Assembly (NCBI GenBank): GCA_004335835.1
Contig: RWJK01000905.1
Coordinates: 62,001-126,000 of the forward strand
Direction of reading: 5' to 3'
Length of the DNA: 64,000 nucleotides
From: Scenedesmus sp. ARA3
Taxonomy: Eukaryota; Chlorophyta; Chlorophyceae; Sphaeropleales; Scenedesmaceae
In this document: positions 50,401 to 60,468 of the stretch, piece by piece
How the letters are laid out: every line of letters begins with the position of its first letter
Position numbering within the stretch: position 1 is the first letter of the stretch
Made by a program: the position numbers and the translations under genes
The notes under the pieces: generated by a model
Seen by the model: only the letters and a program-made list of their open reading frames with translations
Told to the model about the DNA's origin: nothing
Database searches by the model: none

Positions 50401-51994
50401 GGACATCTGTGATTTGGTGACCAGTGCAGACGCCTGTGCATATGGAGTCCAGCACAGGTGCCTGCCAGTTGGTGACCGGTACAGACGCCTGCAGGAAAAG
50501 ACAAGGGCAGACGCCTGTGATTTGGTGACCAGCGCAGACGCCTGTGCATTGAAGTCGCACACAGGTGCCTGCATGTTGGTGACCGTACAGACGCCTGCGA
50601 GTTTGAAGGACATTTGTGAGTTGAAGACAAGTGCAGACATGTACATGCACTTGCAGGAAACACAGATCCTGCAAGCTGACTCCCCAAGCTGCTGCTGCTG
50701 TGCTGCATTGTCAAGCAGCCTCTTCACCAAGGTGCCTCAACCGTTGTCCCATCCTGCAGACAACGATGCTGCAGCGGCCTTGGCTGCTGTCTGTGCAACA
50801 AGACTGCTGACTGAGACCCTGATTGCTGCACCTATCAGTGCCAAGTCTCTTGGTGCGGCGCACCACATGCCTCACAGAACACAACTGTGCTCAACAATTG
50901 CAAGGCGTTCCTGGAAAGTTCCTCGAAAAGACACAATGCTGGAGCCATATGCTTGCAGTGTCGAAACCAAAGAACCTCAGCCACCAAGCAGGGCTGTGCA
51001 AAACTGCAAGCCGCCTCTACAAGCAGCACATGCTGAGCAACCCAAGCGGCTGCATGCAGAAACATGTACAGGTACGTGTGCAACATATCATATCATCCTG
51101 CTCTGCCTGCTGGCTGCAAGCCATCTGTAGAACAGAATCTCGCATAGGAAAGCAGCCACAGCCCCAGTCAAACTCAAGTGCCTTGTCACGGGAACCAGCA
51201 GTGCACGCATATTGTGTGTCTATCCCGCACAGGAAGCATATAATCTGGCAGCACTGCAATGCTGCCAGTTTTCTTGCCAGATTAGGTCTGCAGTACGGCC
51301 ATCTTCAGCATGCAAACATATGCAACCCAGCCAAAAACCGCAGCACCAGCTGCAGTCACTTGCACAGGCCTGTTCTGTAGCGTAGTTGCAGCTGTAACAA
51401 GCAGCAGCAGCTAGCAACAGTGATGGAGCGGTGACACACGACCAAAACTAACCCAGCACAGCCGGATGAAGACAGGCCCTGCAGCAGCTGTTATGCAAAT
51501 AGCAAAAGCAGGTACCAAGACAAGCTGCCTCACACCAGGCACACTACGTCCAGCCACACGAGTAGTTGCATGCCAGTGTGCAGGTGTATATATGTATGCA
51601 TAGCACATTTGACTTGATGTAGCTTGAACGGCTTGGACGGCGCGTGCAATGCATTTGGCCACAGCAACCCACCAGACACACCACATTTGCAGCAATGCAA
51701 GGCTGCAAAGCTGCCGATTCTCAAAAGCAGTCGCGAGAAAGAACAAGAGCATCATTACCCAAGCAGACCAGCGCGCGCCTGCTGCTCCATGCAGAACAGT
51801 TCATGCGCAGCAGCTAGTATCGGAGTTAGCACATTAGTTGTAACCACCACAACTTTGCTCTGCCGACACATCACATCGTTCCCAGGCAGGCAGGCAGACG
51901 TCCCAGGCGCCACTTCACCCACCAAAAGCAACCCCGCTGTGCTGACACACACAGCACACGCACACAGCACATTACACACACAGCACCAAGCCTT
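47480..51994 (-). other. About 4.5 kb region downstream of gene B (GT-rich on the minus strand)
   Basis: CA-rich on the plus strand, a mirror image of the region after gene A. No conserved coding sequence. It includes the minisatellite at 50045-50640 and CACA-rich stretches near 51,930-51,990. Confidence 0.45.
50045..50640. repeat. Minisatellite with higher-order units
   Basis: A core CAGACGCCTG(T/C), with variants such as CAGGTGCCTGCA, recurs about every 30 bp, often after TTGGTGACC. Cores are grouped in units of about 120 bp (TTTGGAGTCGAGCACAGG, CCGGTACAGACGCCTGCAGG and AAAAGACAAGGGC). Units near 50,220-50,400 are almost identical. All three minus frames and one plus frame stay open across it. 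Confidence 0.92.
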
Positions 51995-52652
51995 TCACAG
52001 CGGCAGGAACTGCAAGATTTGGCTCTCTAATGCACGCTGCCGCTCCTGCTCAGCCATCAGCGCCTGCATCTGCTGCATCTGGCGCTGCTGCAGCCGCTGC
52101 TGCAGCTGCTGCTGCTGCCCCTCCATCTGCAGCCGCAGCTGCAGCAGCACAGCAGCAGGCGGCTGCGGTGCCTCAGGAAGAGGGGCCAGCCAAGAACCAG
52201 CCGACATTGGCTGTCCAAGGTTCTGTGGAGCCAGATCAATGCTGCTCCTGCTGCTGCGCTGCACTGCCATTGGAGTACCAATGTCCATGCTGCTCCTGTT
52301 GCTGCAGGGCGGGGCATACATCAGTTCCACACTGCTGCGGCTGCTGCGCTGCACGGCGCACAAGTTAGCATCCATGCTGCTCCTGTTGCTGTACGGAGCC
52401 TGATTTCCAAGCTCCACGCTGCTGCGGCTGCTGCGCTGCACAGCGTATGAAGAAGCATCCATGCTGCTCCTGTTGCTGTAGGGTGAAACCACGTCACAGC
52501 TGCTCCTGCTGCTGCTGAAGCCAGTACTTGGTGATGCTGCTGCAGCAGCTGTGGTCTGTAGCTTGTACTGGCTGGTCTGGGCTCGCAAATTCAGCAGCCT
52601 GGTGATTTCAGAGTCGATGACTGCCATTGCATGATCCACCGAAGCATCCGCC

Positions 52653-52685
<33 letters not shown>

Positions 52686-53375
52686 GTCTCGTGCATCAGC
52701 TGCTGCAGCAGCTGCTCCCGCTGCTGCTCCTGCTGCAGCTGCAGCAGCAGCATCTGCTGCTGCTGTGGGAAGGCTGTGCTGGCAGTTGCCCTGCGTGGAA
52801 CTGGCGGAGGCCAGCTGGCTACTCGCAAGTCCCCCAGCTGCGATGTCACATCATCGGCAATGCCGTAGCTGGCACCACCAAAGCCAGCAGCAGCTGCGCC
52901 TGCAAACATGGCTGGAGCGCTGGCCTGCCGCAGCTGCTGCAGTGCAGAGCTACAGTCCAGGGGCCCCTGTGCCTCAAAGCTGCCACAGTACTCGTGCTGC
53001 TGCTGCTGCTGCTGCTGTGCTGCTGCTGCTGCGAGCTCGAAGCTGTTTAGGGTGACAGAGCTTGTGCACTGCATCTGCTGCGTATGTGCCAGCTGTTGAA
53101 GCAGCACAATGTCTGCAGGATCCTGTGCAAAGGGAGTTGCTGCATTCACAGCTGCTGCTGCACCAAAGGCAGTACTGACAGCTGACTGATGCTGGCTGCT
53201 GCTGCTGCTGCTGAGGCGCAGCAGCTCTGTTGGCATCATACGGGGGCTGCAGCCAGCAGCTGCAGCTGCCAGGCTCTCCTGAGTCGGCTGCAGCTGCTGC
53301 GGTGTGTTAGCCCTGCTGCTGCTGCTGCTGCTGCTGCCAGTGTTGATGGTCAACTGTGGAGATGGCAGCTGTGCG

Positions 53376-53416
<41 letters not shown>

Positions 53417-53944
53417 AGCTGCCTTCACCGGCTGCAGTGATGATTCAGCTGGTGGGCTCCAGGCAGACCTGGCTGCAGGTGTGAAAGCTGAAGACACTGC
53501 AGCTGCTGCTGCTGCATGAGGCTTGCTGCTTTTGAGGTTCTTGTTCTTGTGTACTGCCTTTGGTCCAACAGCAGCTGTGGAAAAGAGCTGGCTGCTGGCA
53601 GCTACTGCAGCACCAGCACCAGCAGCTGCAGCAGTGTTGCTCTGGGAGCAGGCCGTCTGCTGCGTTGAGCCCATAGCAGACGCCACTGGTGATAACGTTG
53701 TCGCCTTGTTGGTGTTAGGGGCTTTGCTGCCGCCACTGCAACGTGCAACCGGCTGCTGTGGCTGCTTCACCTTCTTCTGCTGCTGCCTGTCCGGCGTGGG
53801 TGTAGCTGTTGGGGTCATTGGCACAGGGGTCTCGGCTGTCCTTGAGGCCATCTCAAACCCTGGTATGTAAACTCCAGTGCCCCTGCGCGGTGGGGGAGCA
53901 TGATGCTTTGACTTGCTGCTCCCGGCCCCGGCGTCGATTGACAT
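51995..53944 (-). CDS. Gln/Ser/Ala-rich protein B, paralogue of 40199-42058
   Basis: Single coding exon of 649 residues on the minus strand, starting MSIDAGAGSSKS; an in-frame ATG at 53959 (MQRLK) is also possible. It is collinear with gene A: RRGTGVYIPGFE, DDVTSQLGDLRVASWPPPVP, VIDSEITRLLNLRAQT, APLPEAPQPPAAVLLQ and a C-terminal QQRQMQQMQALMAEQERQRA ending FLPL. The Ser/Arg repeat block has three YSNRSSMD / AVQRSSRSS units where A has two. Long polyGln and polyAla runs differ between the copies. An acceptor just upstream (TTACAG|GTATCAAC) implies a leader exon as in A. Function unknown; composition suggests a disordered regulatory or scaffold protein. Confidence 0.8.
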
Positions 53945-53988
53945 CTTCAGGCGTTGCATATGCAGCCCGCGAGTATTGTAGTTGATAC

Positions 53989-55414
53989 CTGTAAGCCAGC
54001 AGAATTGATCAGCAACTGGTGAGCTGCCGATGGCTGGCTACATAGCTGCGCGTAAAAGTCCTCGTAGGCACCAAGGCGACCTATCCGCGTGAACTCGTTG
54101 GCTGGACAGTTAGATGCAGCAGGATCTCACCGATGCGGGATAATATTGTAATTCTGCCAATTGATGCCGTATCACACGTTCAAGCGTGCTAGTGGGTTGT
54201 GCCCAGCAACTGCAGGAGTGAAGTATGTAGCCCAGAAATAGCCTTACAAGAGTTATTTTCAGCTGTAAACTCAGGGTACATCAGGGTACATAAGTAGAGC
54301 CCGAGAACGCTGCTATTGTCGCAGTGTCCGACCACCACTTGATTACAAACCCAGAGTACGCTCGCTTGCTCGGCCCGGTGGGGACGAAACACTGGCTGAA
54401 AAGCATATTGACGATATCCAGATTTATATTTTCAACTCTCAGAGGACTCGTGCATGCCTAATCACTGCCCTGCGACAAGCTTGCCAGATATTTGCGGTCG
54501 TAACAGGACTGCCTGAGGATAATCTGCAGCCTGATCGCCAATGGCACAGCTTTTTGCACTGTGCCTGGAATGAGCCGCTACTTATGCCATCATACGGACA
54601 TAAGCATCAGATCTTAGCTCGTCACTGGCGAAAGCAAGAAGGGCCCGCTGCATAACCCTGAGAAGCAAACATTGGCTGCTCAAGCAGCTGCCTGCAGGCT
54701 GGCTGCCTATCACAATGTGCTTGCATGGTGGAAAGCACATGGCGTGGCTTTTGTAAACTCAACTCAAGCAACTGAAAACGTACCACTGTGCAGCCCTGTT
54801 ACTTACATTGTTACGAGCATATCACCTTCAAGCCGCCCCAAGGGCCCCATCAAATGGCCATCCCTGGGTAACAAAAAAATCCGCCTTATGCCAGGGCGCA
54901 AGCGAGGCATCTGCCCCTTATATGCAGGCCATCTGCATACAGCGTAGCCTGCAAAGCACACCAGCTGCGCATACGGTTCAACTTTAAACCTACCATCTAC
55001 ACTGTTGTATAACACAACTCTGGTGTGCACCAGCAAAGCACACCTCCCCACTGCAGGCCCTGTGCATCACAACAGCCGCTGTTGCATATGACAGGCGCGC
55101 TGACCTTTTTAGAGGACATCCCTGCATGCTGCACTACGTCTTCTGAGACATAACGTAGCAGCAGTATTGGCCCTTGGAACAGCATGCCTTGAACAACGCA
55201 GGGCTTCTTGCCAGCCACTGCTGCTGTGGTGACGCACAGTGCAGAGCGGCCGATAGAGGGGTGTTTGCACCTCACGTCATCTAAAATTCACCCATCCAGC
55301 CGTATGATACTACTGATGTTGATGATCAACAACATCCACCTCACATCAGGCATCCTGTGATAACATGCATGGAGGCATCAAGCCTCTGGCCCAACACGCA
55401 AGGCCTTGAGCAGC
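53989..55414. other. Region between gene B and the 112-residue gene, with an open frame of unknown meaning
   Basis: The left part should hold the promoter and leader of gene B (minus). On the plus strand 54,269-54,655 is open for 128 codons without an ATG at its start (HIDDIQIYIFNSQRTRACL, ITALRQACQIFAVVTGLPED, HSFLHCAWNEPLLMP). An overlapping frame reads HHLITNPEYARLLGPVGT. Both look somewhat protein-like, so this may be a decayed coding segment; I do not recognise it. Confidence 0.35.
55160..55265 (-). repeat. Decayed copy of exon 4 of the 112-residue gene
   Basis: Reads GRSALCVTTAAVAGKKP where the exon has STDHSAQGVTTAAVSDKKP, but it lacks the stop and runs on. It lies downstream of the real stop, as 3'-end echoes do elsewhere. 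Confidence 0.7.
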
Positions 55415-55564
55415 TCAGGGCTTCTTGTCAGATACTGCCGCTGTGGTGACGCCCTGCGCAGAGTGGTCAGTTGAGGGGTACTCCCGCCTCACATCGTCAA
55501 CTGACATACGGCCGGTGGCAGCCAGCTGGTCGTCTGGTGCCTCTGTGCGGGTGGGCCTGCAGCA

Positions 55565-55620
<56 letters not shown>

Positions 55621-57755
55621 GCTCAGGAGTGGCTGGTTTCAAGGCAACCGCGCAACAGGCCTCAGAGAAGGGAAGCTGAACGCAGCGCTGTACAAGTGGC
55701 ACCCACAGGCTGCTGGCCGGCACTTGCAAAGTCATCTACATTTGCGTGTGTAGGCAGTGTCGACAGACACTGCTGCCAATGGAAAGTTATACGGGCACAG
55801 ACGACCATGCTACCGACACAGTTTGCTGCCACTTTGAGATGTAAGCGTGTTGTCCATCGCACAAGCAGCTGCTTCCCTCATCATCATGCTTCGATGGTGA
55901 CAGGGACAGCAGCCGCTTGTGCTGTGGACCAGCCATGCTACCAAGCAACAGCAGCAGCTGCTACAGCTCAACAGCAGCAGTTGTTGCTACAGCTTGATAA
56001 GTAATTTTGAAGATGATGAAGCAACAGCAGCAGCTCGAACAGCACCGCGCCCCTGTCAGACCAGAGGCCGGCACAGAGGGTGCCAACCACAAGCTGATTG
56101 CGCTGCAAAGAAAGCAGCGTTGCCTTTGCCCACGACCAGCTCGTGGTGCTGCAAAGAGAGCTGTGCAAAGCAGCTGTTGTGCAGCCCCACCTGTGCAGGC
56201 TGTCGGCGCTGCCGGACCAGAGGCCAGCACATAGGGAGGCAAGCACAAGCCCACTGTGCTGCAAAGACAGCAGCCTTACCTGTGCAGGCTGTCGGCGTAG
56301 TCGCTGTCGCCCTGTGCAGCGCCCCTCACTGCCGCATCATGCTCTGCAGCCTGCTCCTCCTCACTGCCCGCCTGGCCCTTCATGAGCCGCTTGAGCTCAA
56401 CCTGCAGCATAGGGTGCAAGGTGCCAAGCGTTCCAGAGTTACGAAGTGGTGTTGCAACAGTAACAAGCGTTGCAGAGTTATGAAGTGCTGTTGCAACTCA
56501 GCTGCCAGGTGGGCTGCCCGCCTGGCCTTCAAGAGCCGCTTGAGCTCCACCTGCAGCCAGCAGATCAGAGGCGTGAATGACGGCTGTGCAGCATATGCAA
56601 AACATTCATGCCCAAGTGGGCTGATGTTGAAACACATCTTGGCCCTTCATGAGCCGCTTGAGCTCAACCTGCAGTGCAGGGTGCAAGGTGCAGCCAACAG
56701 TGACAAGCATTCCTGAGTTATGCAGTGGTGTTGCAACCTAGCTGCCAGGTCGGCTGCCTGCCTGGCCCTTCATGAGCCGCTTGAGCTCAACCTGCAGATA
56801 GCAGCAACAGGGCCTGACAAACAGGGGTTTGCTGTTCAATGGCCATGCTGGTGCTGGTGGTCCAGTGGCACGGCGATGTCGCTTTGGCAACCCACGCTTC
56901 AATGTTGAAGGTGATGCTTCGGTTTCGCAAGGGGTGTGGTGGCTGCTGGCAAGATCTGGTGCGGCGCAGCTGTTGCCAGGCCTGTGGCATTGATACAGGC
57001 TTCTCAGTGCATTTCCACGATCATCTATCGTTGACTGTTGAACGGCTGGATGCGGCACAGCCCTGCCCACCTGCTCCTCCCTTTCAAGGTCCTCCTCTGA
57101 CTTGCCGTACATGGCCTGCAGCAGCAGCAGCAGCAGCAGCAGCGGCCAACATGCAGCAACCGGTGCAGGTGTTACTGATCACTCTTGCTTTGTCATCTGT
57201 GCCATCAGCAACCGCCTCAACTGACTTGCGCAGCACTGTGTAGCTGGCTTGGCAGCCGGCTGCTGGCAGCAGCAGCAGCAGCAGGCGCGAGTGCAGCAAT
57301 GCACTGTGGGTGTGACAACCACATGCAGTGCACAGTGACACAAGATACAACAAAAGAGCTGGGCAGTCCTCCAACGAATGCATCTGCATCACTTTGTAGT
57401 CCTGCATGGGCTGGATGCAGCTGAGTAGCTGTGCATCTGTGCAACCTTGGACATGTGCATGCACCCGGTGTTCGCTGTCCCTGCGCTGCCAGCAGCAAAT
57501 GCTTAATGTGCTCACTGCAGTGCAGTTGAGTGACTGCTCCAACATCTTTCTCTATGAATCAGGTGCCAGAGCTACGCTGCGTTTGCCAGCTGCTGCAAAC
57601 ATGCCTGGCTGCAGCGCTTGATCACCGCAGGGTGATCTGGCAGTAGGCACACAGCTCACACATCTCAGCAGAGTCTGATGTGGCACAGCTGCAGCCAGCA
57701 TCAATCTCGTCAAGCCCTTGCCCACCTGAGCCACGGTCTCCTTGTTGTCGCCCAT
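55415..57755 (-). CDS. Unrecognised 112-residue hydrophilic protein
   Basis: Four minus-strand exons, 57755-57726, 57115-57071, 56401-56280 and 55556-55415, in phase throughout. The protein starts MGDNKETVAQAMYGKSEEDL, continues VELKRLMKGQAGSEEEQAAE and DSDYADSLHRPTRTEAP, and ends AQGVTTAAVSDKKP. It is acidic in the middle, probably helical at 18-45 and disordered after, with no signal or membrane segment. I do not recognise a family. The phase consistency and conserved-looking exon copies argue that it is real. Exons 2 and 4 follow CTG tracts on the sense strand. Introns are long relative to the 10-47-codon exons because of echoed segments. Confidence 0.62.
55561..55619. repeat. CAG/CTG tract abutting exon 4 acceptor of the 112-residue gene
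   Basis: About 19 triplets with one CAA. On the sense strand it is CTG and runs directly into CTGCAG|GCCC at 55557. Confidence 0.9.
56056..56275 (-). repeat. Copies of the 3' edge and intron start of exon 3 (112-residue gene)
   Basis: GCCGACAGCCTGCACAGG at about 56,190-56,212 repeats the end of exon 3. The flanking intron block (GACCAGAGGCC, GCACA, ACAAGC, TGCTGCAAAGA) is present at 56,056-56,118 and 56,210-56,275, a period near 155 bp. Confidence 0.8.
56520..56800 (-). repeat. Three copies of the 5' edge of exon 3 (112-residue gene)
   Basis: CTGCAG|GT(T/G)GAGCTCAAGCGG and about 25 more bases recur with acceptors near 56,554, 56,673 and 56,794, all upstream of the real exon at 56401. Spacing is about 120-155 bp. 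Confidence 0.88.
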
Positions 57756-58375
57756 TATGCTGCTCTGCTTTGAGGGAGGTCACAACAGAAGTCGCCTGTT
57801 CGTACCAGCACCAGTTCTAATACTGAACTTTTTCGCGACGAAAATGTGCAATGAAAGACTGTCTGTGAACCGTCTGTTGGCTTGATGATGTTGCTGTCCG
57901 AGCTAGCGAGCGTGTCATCATCAGTCATCGGTGCTTCCCATCGCAGGCATATCATCGTAGTGGCTGCTGTTGACGCACCCACAGGGGCAAAGCAGCACAA
58001 AAACAATTGTATTCAAATTCTTACATGATAGTTTGAGAGGTGCATTGCAGTGGCGGGGCCCAACGGCCTGCGCAAATCGTCCAAACACTGCAGCCTGGCA
58101 CAATGCACATGTGGCAGCTGACCTGCAGGTCCTGTCCTTCCTACCGCACCTGCCGTGTTTGGTTGTGGAGTTGGTGCGGTTGTCGATCTTCGCTGCCTTG
58201 AGTGTCATGAGCTCCAGGCCCTACCTCTCCTGGTGACGCTGTTCTCTGCGTTGTGACTAAGTGTGCCTGTATGTTGGTGCTGCTGCAGGTTTCCACTGCT
58301 TGTTTCCACTGCCGTTAGTCTGTCAGTGGATTATTTCGTTCTTTTCGCTGCCTTTACACCATCACACTGGGGGTA

Positions 58376-59220
58376 TCAGCTACCACGAGCCAGGCGTGGT
58401 GTCAAAGCACCACAGCCTGCATGCGCTGTATGCAGGGCATAGTAAGCCCAGCAATCGAGCGCAAGGTGGCCCAGGCCGCTCCCTCGCTGGGAACTCGCAG
58501 GTCGTGTGTGATCTGAACACAGCATCCTGGCCATGGGGAAAAGCCAGGTGCTGCATCGCCTGGTGAAGCCTGTGGGCCCTGTGATGGATGATGTTGGTGC
58601 TGCAGCTGCCTGTTTGTGCTGCTGTTGATTTCTGATGTTTTCACTGCCTTTAGGCCAGCACATTGGGAATTGATAAGCAACCACGAGCCAGGCATGGTGT
58701 GAAAGAGCACCATGGCCTGCATGCTCTCTATGCAGGGAGCAGGCCCTGCAATCGATTGGATCGCTGAAAAACTGCGCACTTCATTGGCCATGACCGACCC
58801 CTCTGCCATGGTGTTGCGTTTTGTTTCTGACGATGTCTGGGGTGGATCTGGTGTTTGCAGGTTGGCTGCTTGGCTGATTGTTGACTATCTTGTTCTTGCC
58901 TGGAATCACAGGAATGTCTGCAAGCGGGATAATGAAATAGTGCTCCCTCCCCTTCCCCCCTCGCCTGTTCTTTCAGCCGCTCCTGTGGGGCGCGGGGCCG
59001 ATGGCGACGTTGCTATGGCGTAAATGGTAACATGATTTTCCCTATTCCAGAGGAGGGAGTTCATCAGCGATGATGATGATGAATCGATTGGATGGTGGTC
59101 CAGGCCGCTCCCTCGCTGGGAACTTGCAGGTCATCATGCATATGACCCGGACACAGCTTCCTGGCTAGGCCAGGTGCTGCATCGCCTGGTGAAGCTTGTT
59201 CCTGCCCTGTGATGGCATTG
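58376..59220 (+). repeat. Interleaved direct repeats in the weak plus-strand gene
   Basis: Block A (CACGAGCCAGGC(G/A)TGGTGT to GCAGGG) is at about 58,380-58,440 and 58,683-58,738. Block B (GGCCGCTCCCTCGCTGGGAA to TGCTGCATCGCCTGGTGAAG) is at about 58,472-58,570 and 59,102-59,195. Confidence 0.85.
58712..59212 (+). CDS. Possible 3' exons of an unrecognised plus-strand gene
   Basis: An exon-like frame after CTATGCAG near 58,738 reads GAGPAIDWIAEKLRTSLAMT then VLRFVSDDVW. A separate frame after TATTCCAG at 59051 reads RREFISDDDDESIGWW and YDPDTASWLGQVLHRLVKLV to a stop at 59210-59212. Block B upstream is an interrupted copy of the latter, which suggests this is the working version. Upstream candidates (for example about 58,100-58,236) could not be linked with confidence. 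No family recognised; the model is tentative. Confidence 0.3.
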
Positions 59221-59284
59221 GTTTGGCTGAGTGTGTGTACACTGCTGAAGTTGCCTGGCATCAATGCAATGCTGCTTTACAATC

Positions 59285-59620
59285 TTAGTTATCTGGCATG
59301 TGTCTGAACTGCAGCTGTGGCTGATGTAGAAATACAGTGAGGTTGCGGCTTATATTGAAGCTTGCATGGAAGCTGAGCAGCCACACCAAGCTGCCGGTGA
59401 TGACAGCTGCCATGTCAGCATTCAGATAGACTTTGAAGTTCACTGGCAGCGCTGCCGCTTGTACATAATGCATACATCGTTGCTGGAAGCATAATGCAGC
59501 TGTGCGTGCAACTGCCAGCTGCCCAAATTGCAGTGCAGACCAAAGAGCAAGGTTGCTGCTGACAGCAGGGCGTTTGCGACATTTTGCCACGCTGATGCGT
59601 CGTCTTATGCTCACAAACAT
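59285..59620 (-). CDS. Possible single-exon gene or exon, 111 residues
   Basis: ATG-started minus-strand frame: basic N-terminus (MFVSIRRRISVAKCRKR) and a hydrophobic segment near 68-85 (ADMAAVITGSLVWLLSF). No recognised family and no supporting splice sites. It lies in the region between convergent genes, so it may be a chance frame. Confidence 0.25.
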   Translation of the reverse strand: MFVSIRRRISVAKCRKRPAVSSNLALWSALQFGQLAVARTAALCFQQRCMHYVQAAALPVNFKVYLNADMAAVITGSLVWLLSFHASFNISRNLTVFLHQPQLQFRHMPDN

Positions 59621-59762
59621 GAAGCTAACGTGATACAGACATCATTATGCGTCTTTTCTGCGTGTTGCGCAGTTTGGCGGGAGCAGCTTGTTTCCCGCCT
59701 GCACCTGCAGAACTGAGCTTGCAGACATAAATCACCAACTGTAGTCTAATTAACGTATTTGC

Positions 59763-59767
59763 TTACA
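59763..59767 (-). terminator. TGTAA polyadenylation signal candidate for the ARID-HMG gene
   Basis: Minus-strand TGTAA about 700 bp after the ARID-HMG stop, close to the presumed convergent boundary. Weak evidence. Confidence 0.3.
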
Positions 59768-59827
59768 GTGTGACCACGCCTTGCGAGCTAGGTTCACAAA
59801 TTTCCGATGTATCAGGCTTGAGTTCCG

Positions 59828-59852
59828 GCCTGCACCGCCCGGCGGTGCCGGC
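59828..59852. repeat. GC-rich inverted repeat
   Basis: GCACCGCC-C-GGCGGTGC is perfect over 8 bp. Three further outer pairs follow across a single mismatch. Confidence 0.75.
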
Positions 59853-60468
59853 GTTCTTACTCATTATCGCATATATGTACGCATGCAAAAAGTGGCACCT
59901 GTGACCAAACAAGCAGCATGTGCGCACAACAGTGCTCTTGCAACATTCGTGCAGAGTACTTCGGTTTGGTATCCAGTGGTGGGCAGCATGCATCGGAGAT
60001 TGATGCTTACCTTCAGCTGAGCACATAACATCAGCGATGGCAGGTATCGGACACTATAAAGAGTTGCAGGAGAAACACACAGGCCGGCAGCCAGCCTTGA
60101 ATGCAACGACCCTAGGTATTCAACCGTTTCCATGTGAAGCGCAAGTCAGGGTTGCTGCGGAGCAGCGCAAGGATCCAAGGCACAGCAGATGCAGTGCCAT
60201 ACACACAGGCACGCGGCCTAGGCAGCGTCAGCTGCAACACAGCTGCAAGGGGGCATGGCTAACCTTGCAGTCAGACAGAACCAGTTGTGACTCAACCACT
60301 CACTGCTGTCCCAGTGCCCTACACATCACGCAACGCCTAATGCATCACGAGCGCGACAGAAGGTGCTGCTGACATGCAGCAATGCCGTTCAGAAGACATA
60401 CTGCGCCAGCACCTGCCCCCCCACTGAATTAATCAAGGGCCCTACTGCACTGCCCTCTACCAGCGCAG

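Noticed and set aside
50045..50640. CRISPR-like look of short spaced repeats
   Set aside because: The intervals are themselves repeated rather than unique spacers, and the genome is eukaryotic.
49935..50730. Three overlapping minus-strand frames of about 240-260 codons and a plus frame of 310 codons
   Set aside because: They are translations of the minisatellite in every frame; repeat structure, not selection, keeps them open.
40199..53944. Inverted paralogue pair as arms of a large mobile element
   Set aside because: No transposase, terminal repeat or target duplication; the arms differ in the middle and look like ordinary duplicated genes.
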